Counted from the first letter of the stretch, positions 42,795-51,678 are shown. The stretch: 63,369 nucleotides of DNA from Chloroflexota bacterium (GCA_018004935.1 JAGNBF010000038.1:1-63369), one strand, 5' to 3'. Notes: generated from the letters alone by a model not told the origin. Translations and numbers: made by a program.

Positions 42795-44945
42795 ATGAGA
42801 AAATTTCTCTTTTGCTGTCTACTGATAAGCACACTGTTGGGTTGCCGTCCCTCTGAACGCGCAACACCCTATCCCTCTACTGCCACACCGCTCCTTCTGC
42901 CAACAGACACGGTGGACACAGTCGCGCCTACCCCTTCAGCCGAACCAATGGCGACGCCTATACCCTTGCCCACGGCCTCTCTTCCGCCCACACTTTCCCC
43001 CACCCTCGCGCCTCTATTCATCCCCACAGCTTCCCCTAACCTTGCCAGCCATAGCCCAACCCTCTTTGCCGATTGGGTCTATGGGGAGCGTTTAGGCGGC
43101 TGGCCGACTCATCTGGCAGTGGTTGAACCTTATCTTTACACCATTGTTGGCCGTGATACGCTGGTGATCGCCAATCGTGATGGGAATTCATTCTTTGCGC
43201 CCGTTAGCCAGCTTTATTTGGGCCAGGGGCGTGTCGAGGAGCTTGGGGTAGAAAATGGGATCGCCTATGTAACAAGGGTAACGGCCAGTATTGATGTCAG
43301 TAATCGGGCATTGATCCTCATTGATGTGGGTGACGCGGCCGCGCCCCATATCCTTTCTAGCTGGTCAGAGCCATTCAACAAGGCCACCATTGACAATAAC
43401 CTGGCCTATTTGGGCGAAGGCGACGTTCCTTACTATGATCCCGGTTTACGCATCCTAGACCTGAACAACCCCAATCAGGTGAAAGCTCTGGGTTGGCTAC
43501 CTTTGCCAACCCCTGTCGGAGCCGTCGCCATTGCCCCGCCGTATGCGTACATAAGTGACGGGTCAACCCTCTACATCGCCGATATAAGCCAGGCGGCATC
43601 CCCTTCCCTGGTTGGTTCTGTTGCCCTAACACCTTTACCAGATGGCACTCCCTGGCCTTATCTGGATACACAAGTAGCCCTACTCGAAAACCGCATCCTG
43701 GCCCGCACCGGTCAGGAGCTATACCTGCTTGATCGCCATAACCCTACCCAACCCCAAATTGTGGCTCATTATGACCAGGTACACCTGATGACTGCTGGCA
43801 ACCAGCAGGCTTTTTTTTCTACCCCGACGGGGTTTTATGGCAGTGATGTACTGTATTCCCTGACCGCAGAGCAGACCGAATTGGGTGAACCCGTCCTGGC
43901 TTCTGTTGGCCCCTTGAACGATCTGGCGACCACGGGTGATTCGTTTTACACCCTGGACAATTACACGGTTTATCAGATCAATCCTGACCCGGATAATCCC
44001 GCACAAACAGGTGTGAATGAGGTTTATTTTCCCCCATCTTTTAGCGCGGAAGCTATCACCCTCATAGACGAACATCTGTATATCGCCACAGAGAGTCGCA
44101 TCGTCGGTTGGGATGTCAGCCATCCTTTGCAACCAAACCGATCAGACATCTCTTTTTTGGGATCAACCACACACATCAGGGCTATTGGGGATTATCTGAT
44201 CGATCTGGAGCAAGATGATCTGGCCCAACAAACGGTTTTGACCATACACGACAGCCGCAAAGACGAAACCTCATCATGGATCAGCAGTCTAACCCTACCC
44301 AATGTCACCCATGTCCAATCCATACACCAGATAGGCAGTCAACTGTATCTGGCTGTGCCCACTCAGGGGGTGCTCATTGTGGATCTGACAGACTTGTACC
44401 AACCCTATCACCTGGCATCCATTCCTTTGCCAGACATCTCAGGGATGGTGGGGGGGAACAACACCCTGTATACGGCCAATGGCAGTCAGATTCAGGTATG
44501 GGATGTCCATGACCCGGCCTTGCCTGTGCCTATCAGTAGTCTGGCGATGGTTGACGCCAATACCGACCACACCTACGGCATTTCGGATATGGTTTTAGAT
44601 GGTCAATGGCTTTATGTAGCCCTGGGGGGATTTGAAATGGCGGTGGTGGATGCCAGCAGTGCCGAACAGCTTACCCTTCAGGAAATTGTACCGCTGGATA
44701 TGACCTACGGATTAACGATTACGGGTAACTACCTGTTTGGTTTTACCCCGAATCCAGTCACCTATGAGCTAGATTTGGTTATCAGTTCGCTCCCCCTCAC
44801 GGGCACAGAAAAAAGATTCATGTCCATACCGGCCATCTTGCCAGAGTCCCCAGGGCAGTTGACCAGCCGTATTGTTCTGGTGGGTGATGTTGTATTTGTC
44901 GCGGCTGGAGCCAATGGGGTACAGATGATTCAACTTCTGCCTTGA
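42795..44945 (+). CDS. Beta-propeller lipoprotein with LVIVD-type repeats
   Basis: 716 residues. A lipoprotein signal ends in LLGC (Cys at about 17), then a Thr/Pro-rich stalk to about 95. The rest is a series of blades with the form L-x-I-x-D-x-x-x-P-x-x-P: LILIDVGDAAAPHIL, LRILDLNNPNQVKAL, LYIADISQAASPSLV, LYLLDRHNPTQPQIV, IVGWDVSHPLQPNRS, VLIVDLTDLYQPYHL, IQVWDVHDPALPVPI and MAVVDASSAEQLTL. Such LVIVD-repeat propellers are exposed binding proteins, often with unknown ligands. The ATG at 42795 has a weak ribosome site (GAGGTATTCCT). Convergent with the hydrolase ending at 45044. Confidence 0.85.
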   Translation: MRKFLFCCLLISTLLGCRPSERATPYPSTATPLLLPTDTVDTVAPTPSAEPMATPIPLPTASLPPTLSPTLAPLFIPTASPNLASHSPTLFADWVYGERLGGWPTHLAVVEPYLYTIVGRDTLVIANRDGNSFFAPVSQLYLGQGRVEELGVENGIAYVTRVTASIDVSNRALILIDVGDAAAPHILSSWSEPFNKATIDNNLAYLGEGDVPYYDPGLRILDLNNPNQVKALGWLPLPTPVGAVAIAPPYAYISDGSTLYIADISQAASPSLVGSVALTPLPDGTPWPYLDTQVALLENRILARTGQELYLLDRHNPTQPQIVAHYDQVHLMTAGNQQAFFSTPTGFYGSDVLYSLTAEQTELGEPVLASVGPLNDLATTGDSFYTLDNYTVYQINPDPDNPAQTGVNEVYFPPSFSAEAITLIDEHLYIATESRIVGWDVSHPLQPNRSDISFLGSTTHIRAIGDYLIDLEQDDLAQQTVLTIHDSRKDETSSWISSLTLPNVTHVQSIHQIGSQLYLAVPTQGVLIVDLTDLYQPYHLASIPLPDISGMVGGNNTLYTANGSQIQVWDVHDPALPVPISSLAMVDANTDHTYGISDMVLDGQWLYVALGGFEMAVVDASSAEQLTLQEIVPLDMTYGLTITGNYLFGFTPNPVTYELDLVISSLPLTGTEKRFMSIPAILPESPGQLTSRIVLVGDVVFVAAGANGVQMIQLLP

Positions 44946-44974
44946 TCGGAGTTCGAGACACCACGATTTCTGGG

Positions 44975-45035
44975 TTTTGGGGATTTCGCGGGGTACGGGC
45001 AACCCTTGTAGTTACCCCACACTGGGCAGGCATCG
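44975..45035. repeat. Dispersed repeat family I, partial copy
   Basis: GGGCAACCCTTGTAGTTACC with CCACACTGGGCAGGCA, between convergent genes. It resembles the GGGCAACCCTTGTGGTTGCC block of 61082-61101. Confidence 0.55.
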
Positions 45036-45043
45036 CGGCCGCA

Positions 45044-46684
45044 TCAGCCAATCGTCTGGGTGAGAATGAGCGCCGAAGGGTGAGCCGGGTCGTGGAAGAT
45101 GGTTTGTTCGGCGGGATGGAGCGTTTGGGCGGTGGCGATGGGTTCACCCGTGCCAGGGTTGCGCGACCAGCGCGGAAAGGCCCCGCTGGAAACTTGCACC
45201 CGCAAGCGATGCCCTTTTTTGAACTGATAAGCCATCGGCCAGAGTTCGATGACCAGTTTGAGTGTGCCATCGGCTTCTGGCGCGGGCTGACCCGGAACGA
45301 TCCGGCAAAGCTGGTCGGTGATGTTGGTGGATTTACCGGCAGGGTCTACATCACACAGCCGGACAAAGAAATCGGTGTGGGCGCGGCTGGATTGCACGTA
45401 TAACTCGGCGGTCACTGCGCCAATATATTCTTCGGCTTGTTCCAGGGGAGCACTTGTGTAAAGCAAAACATCAGACCGCGCTTCCAGAGGGCGGTTGTCT
45501 TTGGCCCCGGTGCTTTTGGCCATGCTGGCCCCGCCCACACTGGGAGTGGGGCTGTTGGGGTCATAACGGTAATGGTCAGGGGCAGAGGTGGGGGGTGGAG
45601 CGGGGGAGAGTGTACCCTGGGGTTGGAGATGCCAGCGCCGCGGCCGCGTACCCGTCATCGGCCAATCTGGGTATTCCCGCCATTCATTGGCCCCCATCAC
45701 AAAGAGGCGCACCGGGGCCTGGCGCAACCCCGCACGATCCCCCAGCAGATGGGCACGGAACCAGGCCAGCGATTCGCGCAAAGCCACCGGCATCAGCGGC
45801 AGATCGGTATGCGCCCAGGGGCCAATCGTCAGATAGGGCTGTTGTCCTGCCTGCCGCAACATCTGGTAATCCCGTAACGTCTGGGGCAAAAAAATGTCAT
45901 ACCACCCGCCGATCATCAGGTTGGGGGCGGTGATGTGGGGCACATCGGCGGTGAAATCCACGGCCAACCACCATTCATCACCGGGTTGATCATGGCTGAT
46001 CCAATCCTGCCAGAACTGCACCGGGTGGCCCAACATCGTTTTGGGGGCATCAATCAGGGGTAAGGTGCGATAACCGGGCATGTTGCTATCTTCGCTCCGC
46101 AACGACGCCACGAAATCACGCCAGGAGCGTTTTTCCTGGGTGTGCATGGCCACAGCCCAGCTTAAGCCGGATTCCAACCAGAACGCTTCGCCGGGATAGA
46201 TGATGCTCCGAAATTCGGCACTGGTGATCCAGGTGGACATGGCCTGTAGTTCTGGCCCGGCCTCGCGGGCCACCGACCATTGGGTTAAACCCAGGTAGCT
46301 GGGGCCGACGGTAGCCAGTTGGCCGTTGAACCAGGGTTGTTGTTTGATCCAGGCCACAGTCGCCAGGCCATCGGCACGCTCGTGGCGAAAGGGGTTGAAG
46401 TCGCCCCCGGAGCCAAATGTGCCACGACAGCTTTGTACCACCGCCCGGAAACCCCGCTCGGCAAAGGTACGCCCCAGCAACAGGCCGAAGAGACCGGCCC
46501 GGCCATAGGGAGAGCGGGCGAGGATGGTGGGCAGTTGATCGCGGCCGCGTGGGGCATAGATATCTGTCAGCAGTGACACCCCATCCGGGGCAGACACGGC
46601 AATATCACGCTCTACCACCAGATCATAGGTCTCGGCTGGGGGCAATTTGGCTAAACGGGCTAACAAACGACTCATGAAACTCAT
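45044..46684 (-). CDS. CocE/NonD-family alpha/beta hydrolase (peptidase S15 type)
   Basis: 546 residues. The N-terminal fold has YAPRGRDQLPTILARSPYGR, QSCRGTFGSGG and the nucleophile in GPSYLGLTQW; Asp and His of the triad are probably in the DIFLPQTL and GPWAHTDLP region. The C-terminal beta domain (about 330-546) is the jelly-roll of X-Pro dipeptidyl peptidase/CocE enzymes. Such proteins hydrolyse acyl esters or amides (cocaine esterase, alpha-amino ester hydrolase, X-Pro peptidase); substrate undetermined. Start ATG 46684 has AAGGGAA six bases before it and follows the previous stop by one base, so it is translated with the small gene upstream. Confidence 0.9.
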   Translation of the reverse strand: MSFMSRLLARLAKLPPAETYDLVVERDIAVSAPDGVSLLTDIYAPRGRDQLPTILARSPYGRAGLFGLLLGRTFAERGFRAVVQSCRGTFGSGGDFNPFRHERADGLATVAWIKQQPWFNGQLATVGPSYLGLTQWSVAREAGPELQAMSTWITSAEFRSIIYPGEAFWLESGLSWAVAMHTQEKRSWRDFVASLRSEDSNMPGYRTLPLIDAPKTMLGHPVQFWQDWISHDQPGDEWWLAVDFTADVPHITAPNLMIGGWYDIFLPQTLRDYQMLRQAGQQPYLTIGPWAHTDLPLMPVALRESLAWFRAHLLGDRAGLRQAPVRLFVMGANEWREYPDWPMTGTRPRRWHLQPQGTLSPAPPPTSAPDHYRYDPNSPTPSVGGASMAKSTGAKDNRPLEARSDVLLYTSAPLEQAEEYIGAVTAELYVQSSRAHTDFFVRLCDVDPAGKSTNITDQLCRIVPGQPAPEADGTLKLVIELWPMAYQFKKGHRLRVQVSSGAFPRWSRNPGTGEPIATAQTLHPAEQTIFHDPAHPSALILTQTIG

Positions 46685-46685
46685 A

Positions 46686-47135
46686 TTATTTCCCTTTGTT
46701 CCTGGCTTCGGCGTGGAGCCGTTTGATGCCTGACCAATCTATTTGCGGCCGCGGCAAATTGCGCTTATCGAGATACCGTTGGGCGGCACGGCGGGCGTCT
46801 CGGATGAGGCGCAGACTGCCCAGGGGATTGCTGTCCATACCGGGGATGATTTTCTGCGGCCGCAAGACCCACCCCCCTTCCCCTTCTTCACGTGCCAACT
46901 CCCCCACCACACTGTAGCCGTGCAAATTCCACAATTGGGCATCGTGGTGGTGACTCATCAAACTGGCCGGGCCAGGTTGAGCCACCACCTCCGGCGGCAA
47001 TTGAACCCGGATCACCTGCCGCGCCCCATCCGCCTGCGGCACACAACGCACACTCAACGGAAATCCTTCAGCATCTACAAACGATAAAACCGAACTTTCA
47101 TATTTAGCAATAGCTTTGACAATTTCGTTCCACAT
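46686..47135 (-). CDS. PNPOx-like small protein of unknown function
   Basis: 149 residues. The first part (IAKYESSVLSFVDAEGFPLSV) resembles the opening strands of FMN-binding split-barrel (pyridoxamine 5'-phosphate oxidase-like) proteins, as in its neighbour 47206-47706. The C-terminus (RDARRAAQRYLDKRNLPRPQ) is basic. It is duplicated as a remnant at 42480-42660. Start ATG 47135 has AAGGA upstream; the stop is one base before the CocE-like gene start. Cofactor binding is not shown. Confidence 0.7.
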   Translation of the reverse strand: MWNEIVKAIAKYESSVLSFVDAEGFPLSVRCVPQADGARQVIRVQLPPEVVAQPGPASLMSHHHDAQLWNLHGYSVVGELAREEGEGGWVLRPQKIIPGMDSNPLGSLRLIRDARRAAQRYLDKRNLPRPQIDWSGIKRLHAEARNKGK

Positions 47136-47192
47136 GAGCAAATCCTTGGAGAAGCATTTCAGCATTTCAGCCGGTCAGCATTTCAGCTTTTG

Positions 47193-47235
47193 GCTGACTA
47201 GCTGACTAGCTGACTAGCTGACGGGCTGACTGGCT
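47193..47235. repeat. Octanucleotide tandem array GCTGACTA
   Basis: About five units of GCTGACTA, the last two degenerate (GCTGACGG, GCTGACTG), beside three ATTTCAGC repeats at 47156-47190. The array contains the stop codon and last codons (SARQLVS) of the neighbouring gene at 47206. Confidence 0.9.
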
Positions 47236-47706
47236 AAAATCCCCGGACGGCCACCAGCGGATGGTCTGCGGCCGCACGGTGATCACAATGCGCATGTAAT
47301 ACCAGTCGGTCAGGTAGCGCATGAGGGGGTTACTGCTGTACAGGCGCGAGGCCGGTTGCCGCCCAAAGATGGTGTCACGCCAATAATCTTCCAGGCCAGC
47401 GACAGAAGTGATGATTTTATCGGGTGCGGCCGCGAGGCCCTGCACCAAAACCGCCGGTGGATTACTCAGCCCACTGGCCGTCGGGTTAGAGAAAAGCAAG
47501 GCCACATGGGGGTTGCGCCGGATGTTGAACGCCTTTTGCGGGTAGGCGATGGACGTGGTGAGCAAAAATTGTTCCTGCTCCGGCAAATAACGAGCCGATG
47601 TGGGCCAGGCCAATGGGGTTCCATCGCGGCCAATGGTGGAAAACTCACAGGTCCTAAATTCACGAAAAACGGCGAGAACTTCTGGGGGGAGTATCATAGG
47701 GATCAT
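47206..47706 (-). CDS. Pyridoxamine 5'-phosphate oxidase-like flavoprotein
   Basis: 166 residues of the FMN-binding split-barrel superfamily. The typical strands are CEFSTIGRDGTPLAWPTS, FLLTTSIAYPQKAFNIRRNP and HVALLFSN. It is probably an FMN- or F420-dependent oxidoreductase; reaction unknown. Start ATG 47706 follows AGGAGA closely; an ATG at 47697 has better spacing. The last seven residues come from an octanucleotide repeat, so the natural C-terminus may have been replaced. Confidence 0.85.
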   Translation of the reverse strand: MIPMILPPEVLAVFREFRTCEFSTIGRDGTPLAWPTSARYLPEQEQFLLTTSIAYPQKAFNIRRNPHVALLFSNPTASGLSNPPAVLVQGLAAAPDKIITSVAGLEDYWRDTIFGRQPASRLYSSNPLMRYLTDWYYMRIVITVRPQTIRWWPSGDFSQSARQLVS

Positions 47707-47789
47707 GGTCTCCTAACCTGGACAAGCCAGAATCAAAAAGATGGGCACAGAGGTATACGGAGATTTGTAAATTCTCCTACGAAAATGTA

Positions 47790-47834
47790 GGGCGATTTTA
47801 TAAATCGCCCAGTGGACAATTTACCAAATTGTCC
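47790..47834. repeat. Twin perfect hairpins
   Basis: GGGCGATTT-TAT-AAATCGCCC at 47790-47810 and GGACAATTT-ACC-AAATTGTCC at 47814-47834, both 9-bp stems with 3-nt loops, separated by AGT. A longer stem-loop follows at about 47870-47930 (GACGTACA / TGTACGTC enclosing GGTGGAGAC / GTCTCTACC). They fill the gap between two leftward genes. Confidence 0.85.
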
Positions 47835-47932
47835 TACAAATTTTCCACCTGTAAATTTTTCGGTGACGTACAGGGTGGAGACATCAGTCTCTACCCCACG
47901 ATACCCCCCTATCTTGTACGTCCCCAGATTAT

Positions 47933-48307
47933 TTACACCAGGAAACTTTTCATTAAGACCACCACCTGCTCATAGCTGGTTCTGAGTTCTTGTTTCAGGG
48001 CTTCCCACTCAATCGAAGTCACGGCTTGTAACTGCCAGCTTTCGTCCCAGTTTACTTTGCCTACCGTCTCGCCCCGCATGTACTGAGCCAAAACATCTAT
48101 GTAAAAACGGACATGATTCACCTGGGCGGCGATGCTGGCGCAACGTACCGACACCGGGCGTGACGCTTCTTCAGCAGAGAGGGTCGCCAGCGTCTCAAAT
48201 AATGATGTGCCTCGATCCAGGTAATGTCCCTGGACCTGTTCAAAGGTTTCTCGTACCAGGGAATACAACGGTTCGGTGAAGCGTTCAAGAGGTATTTGTT
48301 GGGTCAT
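47933..48307 (-). CDS. Truncated DinB-like protein
   Basis: 124 residues, shorter than the usual 150-170 of DinB/YfiT four-helix proteins. The first helices are recognisable (LYSLVRETFEQVQGHYLDRG, then SIAAQVNHVRFYIDVLAQYM with the first metal-type His), but the last helix with the H-x-x-x-H ligands is missing. DinB proteins are metal-dependent transferases, often for bacillithiol or mycothiol; this one is probably inactive or altered. ATG 48307 is the likely start; the upstream frame to 48583 lacks family character and overlaps the TPR gene. Confidence 0.65.
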   Translation of the reverse strand: MTQQIPLERFTEPLYSLVRETFEQVQGHYLDRGTSLFETLATLSAEEASRPVSVRCASIAAQVNHVRFYIDVLAQYMRGETVGKVNWDESWQLQAVTSIEWEALKQELRTSYEQVVVLMKSFLV

Positions 48308-48441
48308 GATGTTACGCTCTGAAGCCCCATCCCCCAGTGATTCCAGGCAGATAGGGAACCCGATAAGTGGGCCAAAGGGGGGTGCATTAGAGAATTCGCT
48401 GTTCTTCCCCGAAGGTGGGAAGTGGATGCGGCCGCAATGCC

Positions 48442-49515
48442 CTAACAGAGCGCGTCCAGGTGGGAAAGGATACGTTCGGGGTGTTTGAGGCGCAACGCGG
48501 CCGCACGGGTATCCGCAATTGCCTGGGTCACGGGTTCGCCTAGTTGGACCAGCAAGCGGCAAATTTCCAGGCGGCACTGGCATTCGGTAGCCAGTTGGCC
48601 GGTGTTGACCAGTTCGTTCAGTTGTTGTTGGCGGAGGGCCAGCGCCTGGGCTGGTTGACCCAGGGCCGAATGATAACCGCAGAGAGCGTCATAATAATCA
48701 GTGGGGGGTTTGCCCGGCCAACGTTCGGCTTGGGTGAGGGCCTGCCGGGCGTAACGTTTGGCGGGTATGGGCTGTTCCTGGTGTGCGGCCGCGCATGCCT
48801 GCCAGGCCGCATAAATAAACCGGTGCGCTGTCCAGGACCAATAACTACGTTCAATCGCCTTCATCCCCAGCCGGGCATATTCGGCCAGTTTGGGCCAATC
48901 CTGCATCTTAAAGACAATGGCACACAATCCCAGGTACACGTTTACCCGGTAATCATCTTTATCTTCTTCGGCACGATCTTCTAACCGGGCCATACGGCCT
49001 AACTCCACCGCCAACGCTTTTTCCAGGTTCCCTTTTTTCAGTTCAAACTGGGCGCGTTTTCCCAGTAAGCAGTGATAACACTCAACTTTGGGGTGGATTT
49101 CGGCTTCCATATATTGCAGAGCCTGCTCAATCTGTGTGGCGTAACCCAGCGGATCAATGCCCATATAGGCCCGGATCAGATCTTCATGCACGCAGATCCG
49201 TTGGGGACAGTCGCTCATAGCTGGTTTACGGGCGGCGACAGTGGCCTGAACCGCTTTGGCAAGGGCTTGATTGTATTCGCCCTTGTCGGCCATGAGGGTT
49301 AGCAGGTGCAGGTGGGTAAAACAAAGTTCCCACCAGGGTTCGTTAAGTTGCCGGGCCAGGACTAATCCTTCATCCAGCAAACTCAGTTGCCAGTTAGGGT
49401 CTACATCTTCTGCCCGATTGGCGGCATAGAAAAGTTCTATCAGGTGTAAGCGCTCCAGGTCTTGAGCCTCATATACCTGCCGATGATATTCGTCTACCCA
49501 TTGCCAGATGCTCAT
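48442..49515 (-). CDS. TPR-like helical protein
   Basis: 357 residues, almost entirely paired helices of TPR spacing, such as EYNQALAKAVQATVAARKPA, NLEKALAVELGRMARLED, WPKLAEYARLGMKAIERS, PIPAKRYARQALTQAERW and QPAQALALRQQQLNELVN. It has no signal peptide, so it is cytoplasmic. TPR proteins act as adaptors or scaffolds; partner unknown. Four octamers, three in the C-terminal half. It precedes the DinB-like gene on the same strand by 134 bp. Confidence 0.8.
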   Translation of the reverse strand: MSIWQWVDEYHRQVYEAQDLERLHLIELFYAANRAEDVDPNWQLSLLDEGLVLARQLNEPWWELCFTHLHLLTLMADKGEYNQALAKAVQATVAARKPAMSDCPQRICVHEDLIRAYMGIDPLGYATQIEQALQYMEAEIHPKVECYHCLLGKRAQFELKKGNLEKALAVELGRMARLEDRAEEDKDDYRVNVYLGLCAIVFKMQDWPKLAEYARLGMKAIERSYWSWTAHRFIYAAWQACAAAHQEQPIPAKRYARQALTQAERWPGKPPTDYYDALCGYHSALGQPAQALALRQQQLNELVNTGQLATECQCRLEICRLLVQLGEPVTQAIADTRAAALRLKHPERILSHLDALC

Positions 49516-49558
49516 ACAGCTATTCTAACGCAGAATTGAGGAAAGGGGAGTGAGGTAG

Positions 49559-49640
49559 GAGTATATCCACGTTTTGTGGGAGGCCTGACAGGTTTTAGAA
49601 ACCTGCCAGGTCTGTGCCCCACGATTTATGGGTGTACTCA
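49559..49640. mobile_element. 82-bp miniature inverted-repeat element, family E, copy 1
   Basis: Ends GAGTATATCCA and TGGGTGTACTCA, an inner hairpin (GCCTGACAGGTTT / AAACCTGCCAGGT) and the shared words CGTTTTGTGGG and GTGCCCCACGATTTATGGG. It is flanked by a perfect 8-bp direct repeat TGAGGTAG (49551-49558, 49641-49648). Same length as the copy at 51597-51678. Confidence 0.88.
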
Positions 49641-49669
49641 TGAGGTAGTAATTCTCAATTTGGCCTGAA

Positions 49670-49912
49670 CGTCTAAAAATGCCGAGGCCGCCCAGTCGTA
49701 AAACGGGCCGGGCTATGGTTACGAAGGTCGTTGGCCTACTGTTTTAGCCCCTAGTAGTGCGACAGACAAGATTTGTCGGTTGGAAGGTGGTGGCACGGTC
49801 AGGAGACCGGCCACAGCTATTCGACGGAATAAGTTTGTTGAACTACTAGGGCCTGGTACTGATAGCCCGGCGGTTTGACCGCCGGATGGATTAACGGAAC
49901 GTTTATCGTTCA
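49670..49912 (-). mobile_element. Family B element, inverted, interrupted copy
   Basis: Reads in reverse the interior of 53536-53777: GGGCCGGGCTATGGTTACGA, then GTTGGCCTACTGTTTTAGCC, and CCCGGCGGTTTGACCGCCGG. Between GTTTTAGCCC and TAGGGC it is broken by the element at 49751-49849. The empty site is preserved at 53536-53777 as GTTTTAGCCCGTAGGGCTGG (read in reverse). Confidence 0.75.
49751..49849. mobile_element. 99-bp inverted-repeat element, nested
   Basis: Terminal repeats CTAGTAGT (49751-49758) and ACTACTAG (49842-49849). The interior carries a reversed family D segment (CGGTCAGGAGACCGGCCACA). It is inserted in the family B copy, as shown by comparison with the uninterrupted copy. Confidence 0.75.
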
Positions 49913-50015
49913 AACTGAGAATTGCGGGGAGTGAGAGACATGGCTCTCGCTCGTCCCTTTAAGCTCAAGCTCTCCGTTCCCGTGGCTAAAATCGCCAGGA
50001 ATTATGCGTCATTCC

Positions 50016-51350
50016 TTATTGTTCTGGTTCTAGCCGGTTGAATAGGGATGTGCTGTACTGAATGGCTTTCAGGCGGCGATGTCGTTCCCAGGCAAAGTAG
50101 ACGGTGTCCAGGGCCATACGCCCATACTGACCCATTGCCTTGAGGAAGTGGCCTACCCCGGTGAGGCCGGAAGCGGAGCCATAACGGCGGCGCAGGTAAT
50201 CTTGGCCTGGGAAACAGTAGGTGGTTAAATCTAAAACCCGAATGGGGCGTAGGATGAAGGCCCCATTGGTGATGAGCAGAAAGTGCCACCATTTACTTTG
50301 CCGTTCCCCCTGGTATTGGGCGAGGGTGTACTCTACCATTTTGTTCATGGCGAAACGGGTCACGCGGCCGCATGCTTCCCCCCGTAATTCTGCCAATACC
50401 CAGTCAGGTACGGGCGTTGCCAGAAATTCCTGGCATACCTGTAAAACCGGGCCGGTCATCTCTACAATGCCCCATTGTTGGGAGAGCCGCACAATTTGTT
50501 GCCAGGCCGCTTTATCAGGCGTTAATTGTTTAATGGCTTCAGCGATATCTACAAAGTACATGAGCATTCCATCCCCCAGGATGATGCGGGCCAGTTCGGG
50601 ATGTTGCCAGGTGCTGGGCAGATAGACTGCATGTTTAACCAGGTGGATGATGAGGGTCAGGATGAAATCGGGTAGTGCCTGGTTGCGCACGGGCAGACCC
50701 AGAAGTGTGCCAGGGGTGGCCCGATCCATCATGGCTTCGTAATTGATTGTCTGGCGGGTGAGGGGATGATCTAAGGCCCAATGGATTTCGTACCAGACGC
50801 GTAAATCAGCGGTGGAGCGTTGTTGGTGCAGGTGGTGGCGTTCGTAATAGGCATCTTGCATGAGGTTGGGCCAGAAGGCGTCTACCTCTATCTGTTTCAG
50901 GAGTTCCATCACGGCGGCCACATCGCGATGGCGCACCAGGAGATCTATATCGCCGCCAGGGCGCATGGCTTCATCACCGTAGAGGTTGAGGCAGGTGATC
51001 AGCCCTTTGATGATAACGATTTCTAGCCCGGCCGCGGCCGCGAGGGGGAGAAACCGTTGTAGTGATTCTTTGAACCATTGGGCACGCAGGCGATATAACG
51101 CGGCCGCGTCGTCTAAGGCCGTTCTGGCTATCGCGGGTAGGCGATCAAGCTGGCCTGTTTCCTCTAGTACTCGGGGTAACAAGGTGTGCATGCGGTTTTG
51201 CACCCCGACTGTGACCAGCCGAGGCCAATCCAGATTGTCCGGGGCTATCAGGGGAGATGGTTCTCGCCATTGGTTGACACATTGCCAGAGAAACGTTTCC
51301 TCAGGAGTTAGCGAAGCTCGTTTTATCATAGGGTCAGGTGATTGATACAT
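50016..51350 (-). CDS. Nucleotidyltransferase-fold protein (NTP_transf_5 type)
   Basis: 444 residues. The central core AAGLEIVIIKGLITCLNLYG followed by MRPGGDIDLLV matches the NTP_transf_5 (PF14907) nucleotidyltransferase-like family, where GGDIDLLV supplies metal-binding Asp residues. The rest is helical. Members are common in surface polysaccharide and exopolysaccharide clusters, fitting the nearby flippase, but the transferred group is unknown. ATG 51350 used; 51329 is also possible. Three octamers are present. Confidence 0.8.
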   Translation of the reverse strand: MYQSPDPMIKRASLTPEETFLWQCVNQWREPSPLIAPDNLDWPRLVTVGVQNRMHTLLPRVLEETGQLDRLPAIARTALDDAAALYRLRAQWFKESLQRFLPLAAAAGLEIVIIKGLITCLNLYGDEAMRPGGDIDLLVRHRDVAAVMELLKQIEVDAFWPNLMQDAYYERHHLHQQRSTADLRVWYEIHWALDHPLTRQTINYEAMMDRATPGTLLGLPVRNQALPDFILTLIIHLVKHAVYLPSTWQHPELARIILGDGMLMYFVDIAEAIKQLTPDKAAWQQIVRLSQQWGIVEMTGPVLQVCQEFLATPVPDWVLAELRGEACGRVTRFAMNKMVEYTLAQYQGERQSKWWHFLLITNGAFILRPIRVLDLTTYCFPGQDYLRRRYGSASGLTGVGHFLKAMGQYGRMALDTVYFAWERHRRLKAIQYSTSLFNRLEPEQ

Positions 51351-51458
51351 AATTGCGGTATCTTCTCGTAACTATAGCATTTACGATTGACGATTTTAGA
51401 TTTACGCTTGGGAACACGCTGGTTAACGTCTCACAAAACCCAGAATCTTTATCTTAAG

Positions 51459-51552
51459 GTAAGCGTTCAGTCCCTCTGGTGCGAAAGCCTTCCCAAGGTT
51501 TCGGGAAAGGTGTTGACCAGTGGAACAAACCTTGGGAAGGCTGAACGCTTAC
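51459..51552. mobile_element. Family B element, short copy with long hairpin
   Basis: 94 bp. Ends GTAAGCGTTCAGT and CTGAACGCTTAC, interior palindrome AGCCTTCCCAAGGTTT / AAACCTTGGGAAGGCT. It is flanked by a perfect 7-bp direct repeat TCTTAAG (51452-51458, 51553-51559). The interior differs from copies 34312-34469 and 53536-53777, so only the ends define the family. Confidence 0.8.
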
Positions 51553-51596
51553 TCTTAAGCTCTATAGTTACGCCACGCCAGGGTAAACGTTCACTC

Positions 51597-51678
51597 GAAT
51601 ATACCCACGTTTTGTGGGAGACCTGACAGGTTTCTAAAACCTGTCAAGTCTGTGCCCCACGATTTATGGGTATACTCT
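51597..51678. mobile_element. 82-bp miniature inverted-repeat element, family E, copy 2
   Basis: Ends GAATATACCCA and TGGGTATACTCT, inner hairpin GACCTGACAGGTTT / AAACCTGTCAAGTC, and shared CGTTTTGTGGG and GTGCCCCACGATTTATGGG. It is flanked by a perfect 8-bp direct repeat GTTCACTC (51589-51596, 51679-51686). Confidence 0.9.

Larger units (their letters stand above)
49516..50015. other. Gene-free region made of nested mobile repeats
   Basis: Holds the 82-bp family E element (49559-49640) and an inverted family B copy (49670-49912) that is itself split by a 99-bp element (49751-49849). A minus-strand frame of 64 codons here is rejected. Confidence 0.85.

Noticed and set aside
51387-51626. 79-codon plus-strand frame
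   Set aside because: It runs through family B and E mobile elements and has no coding features.
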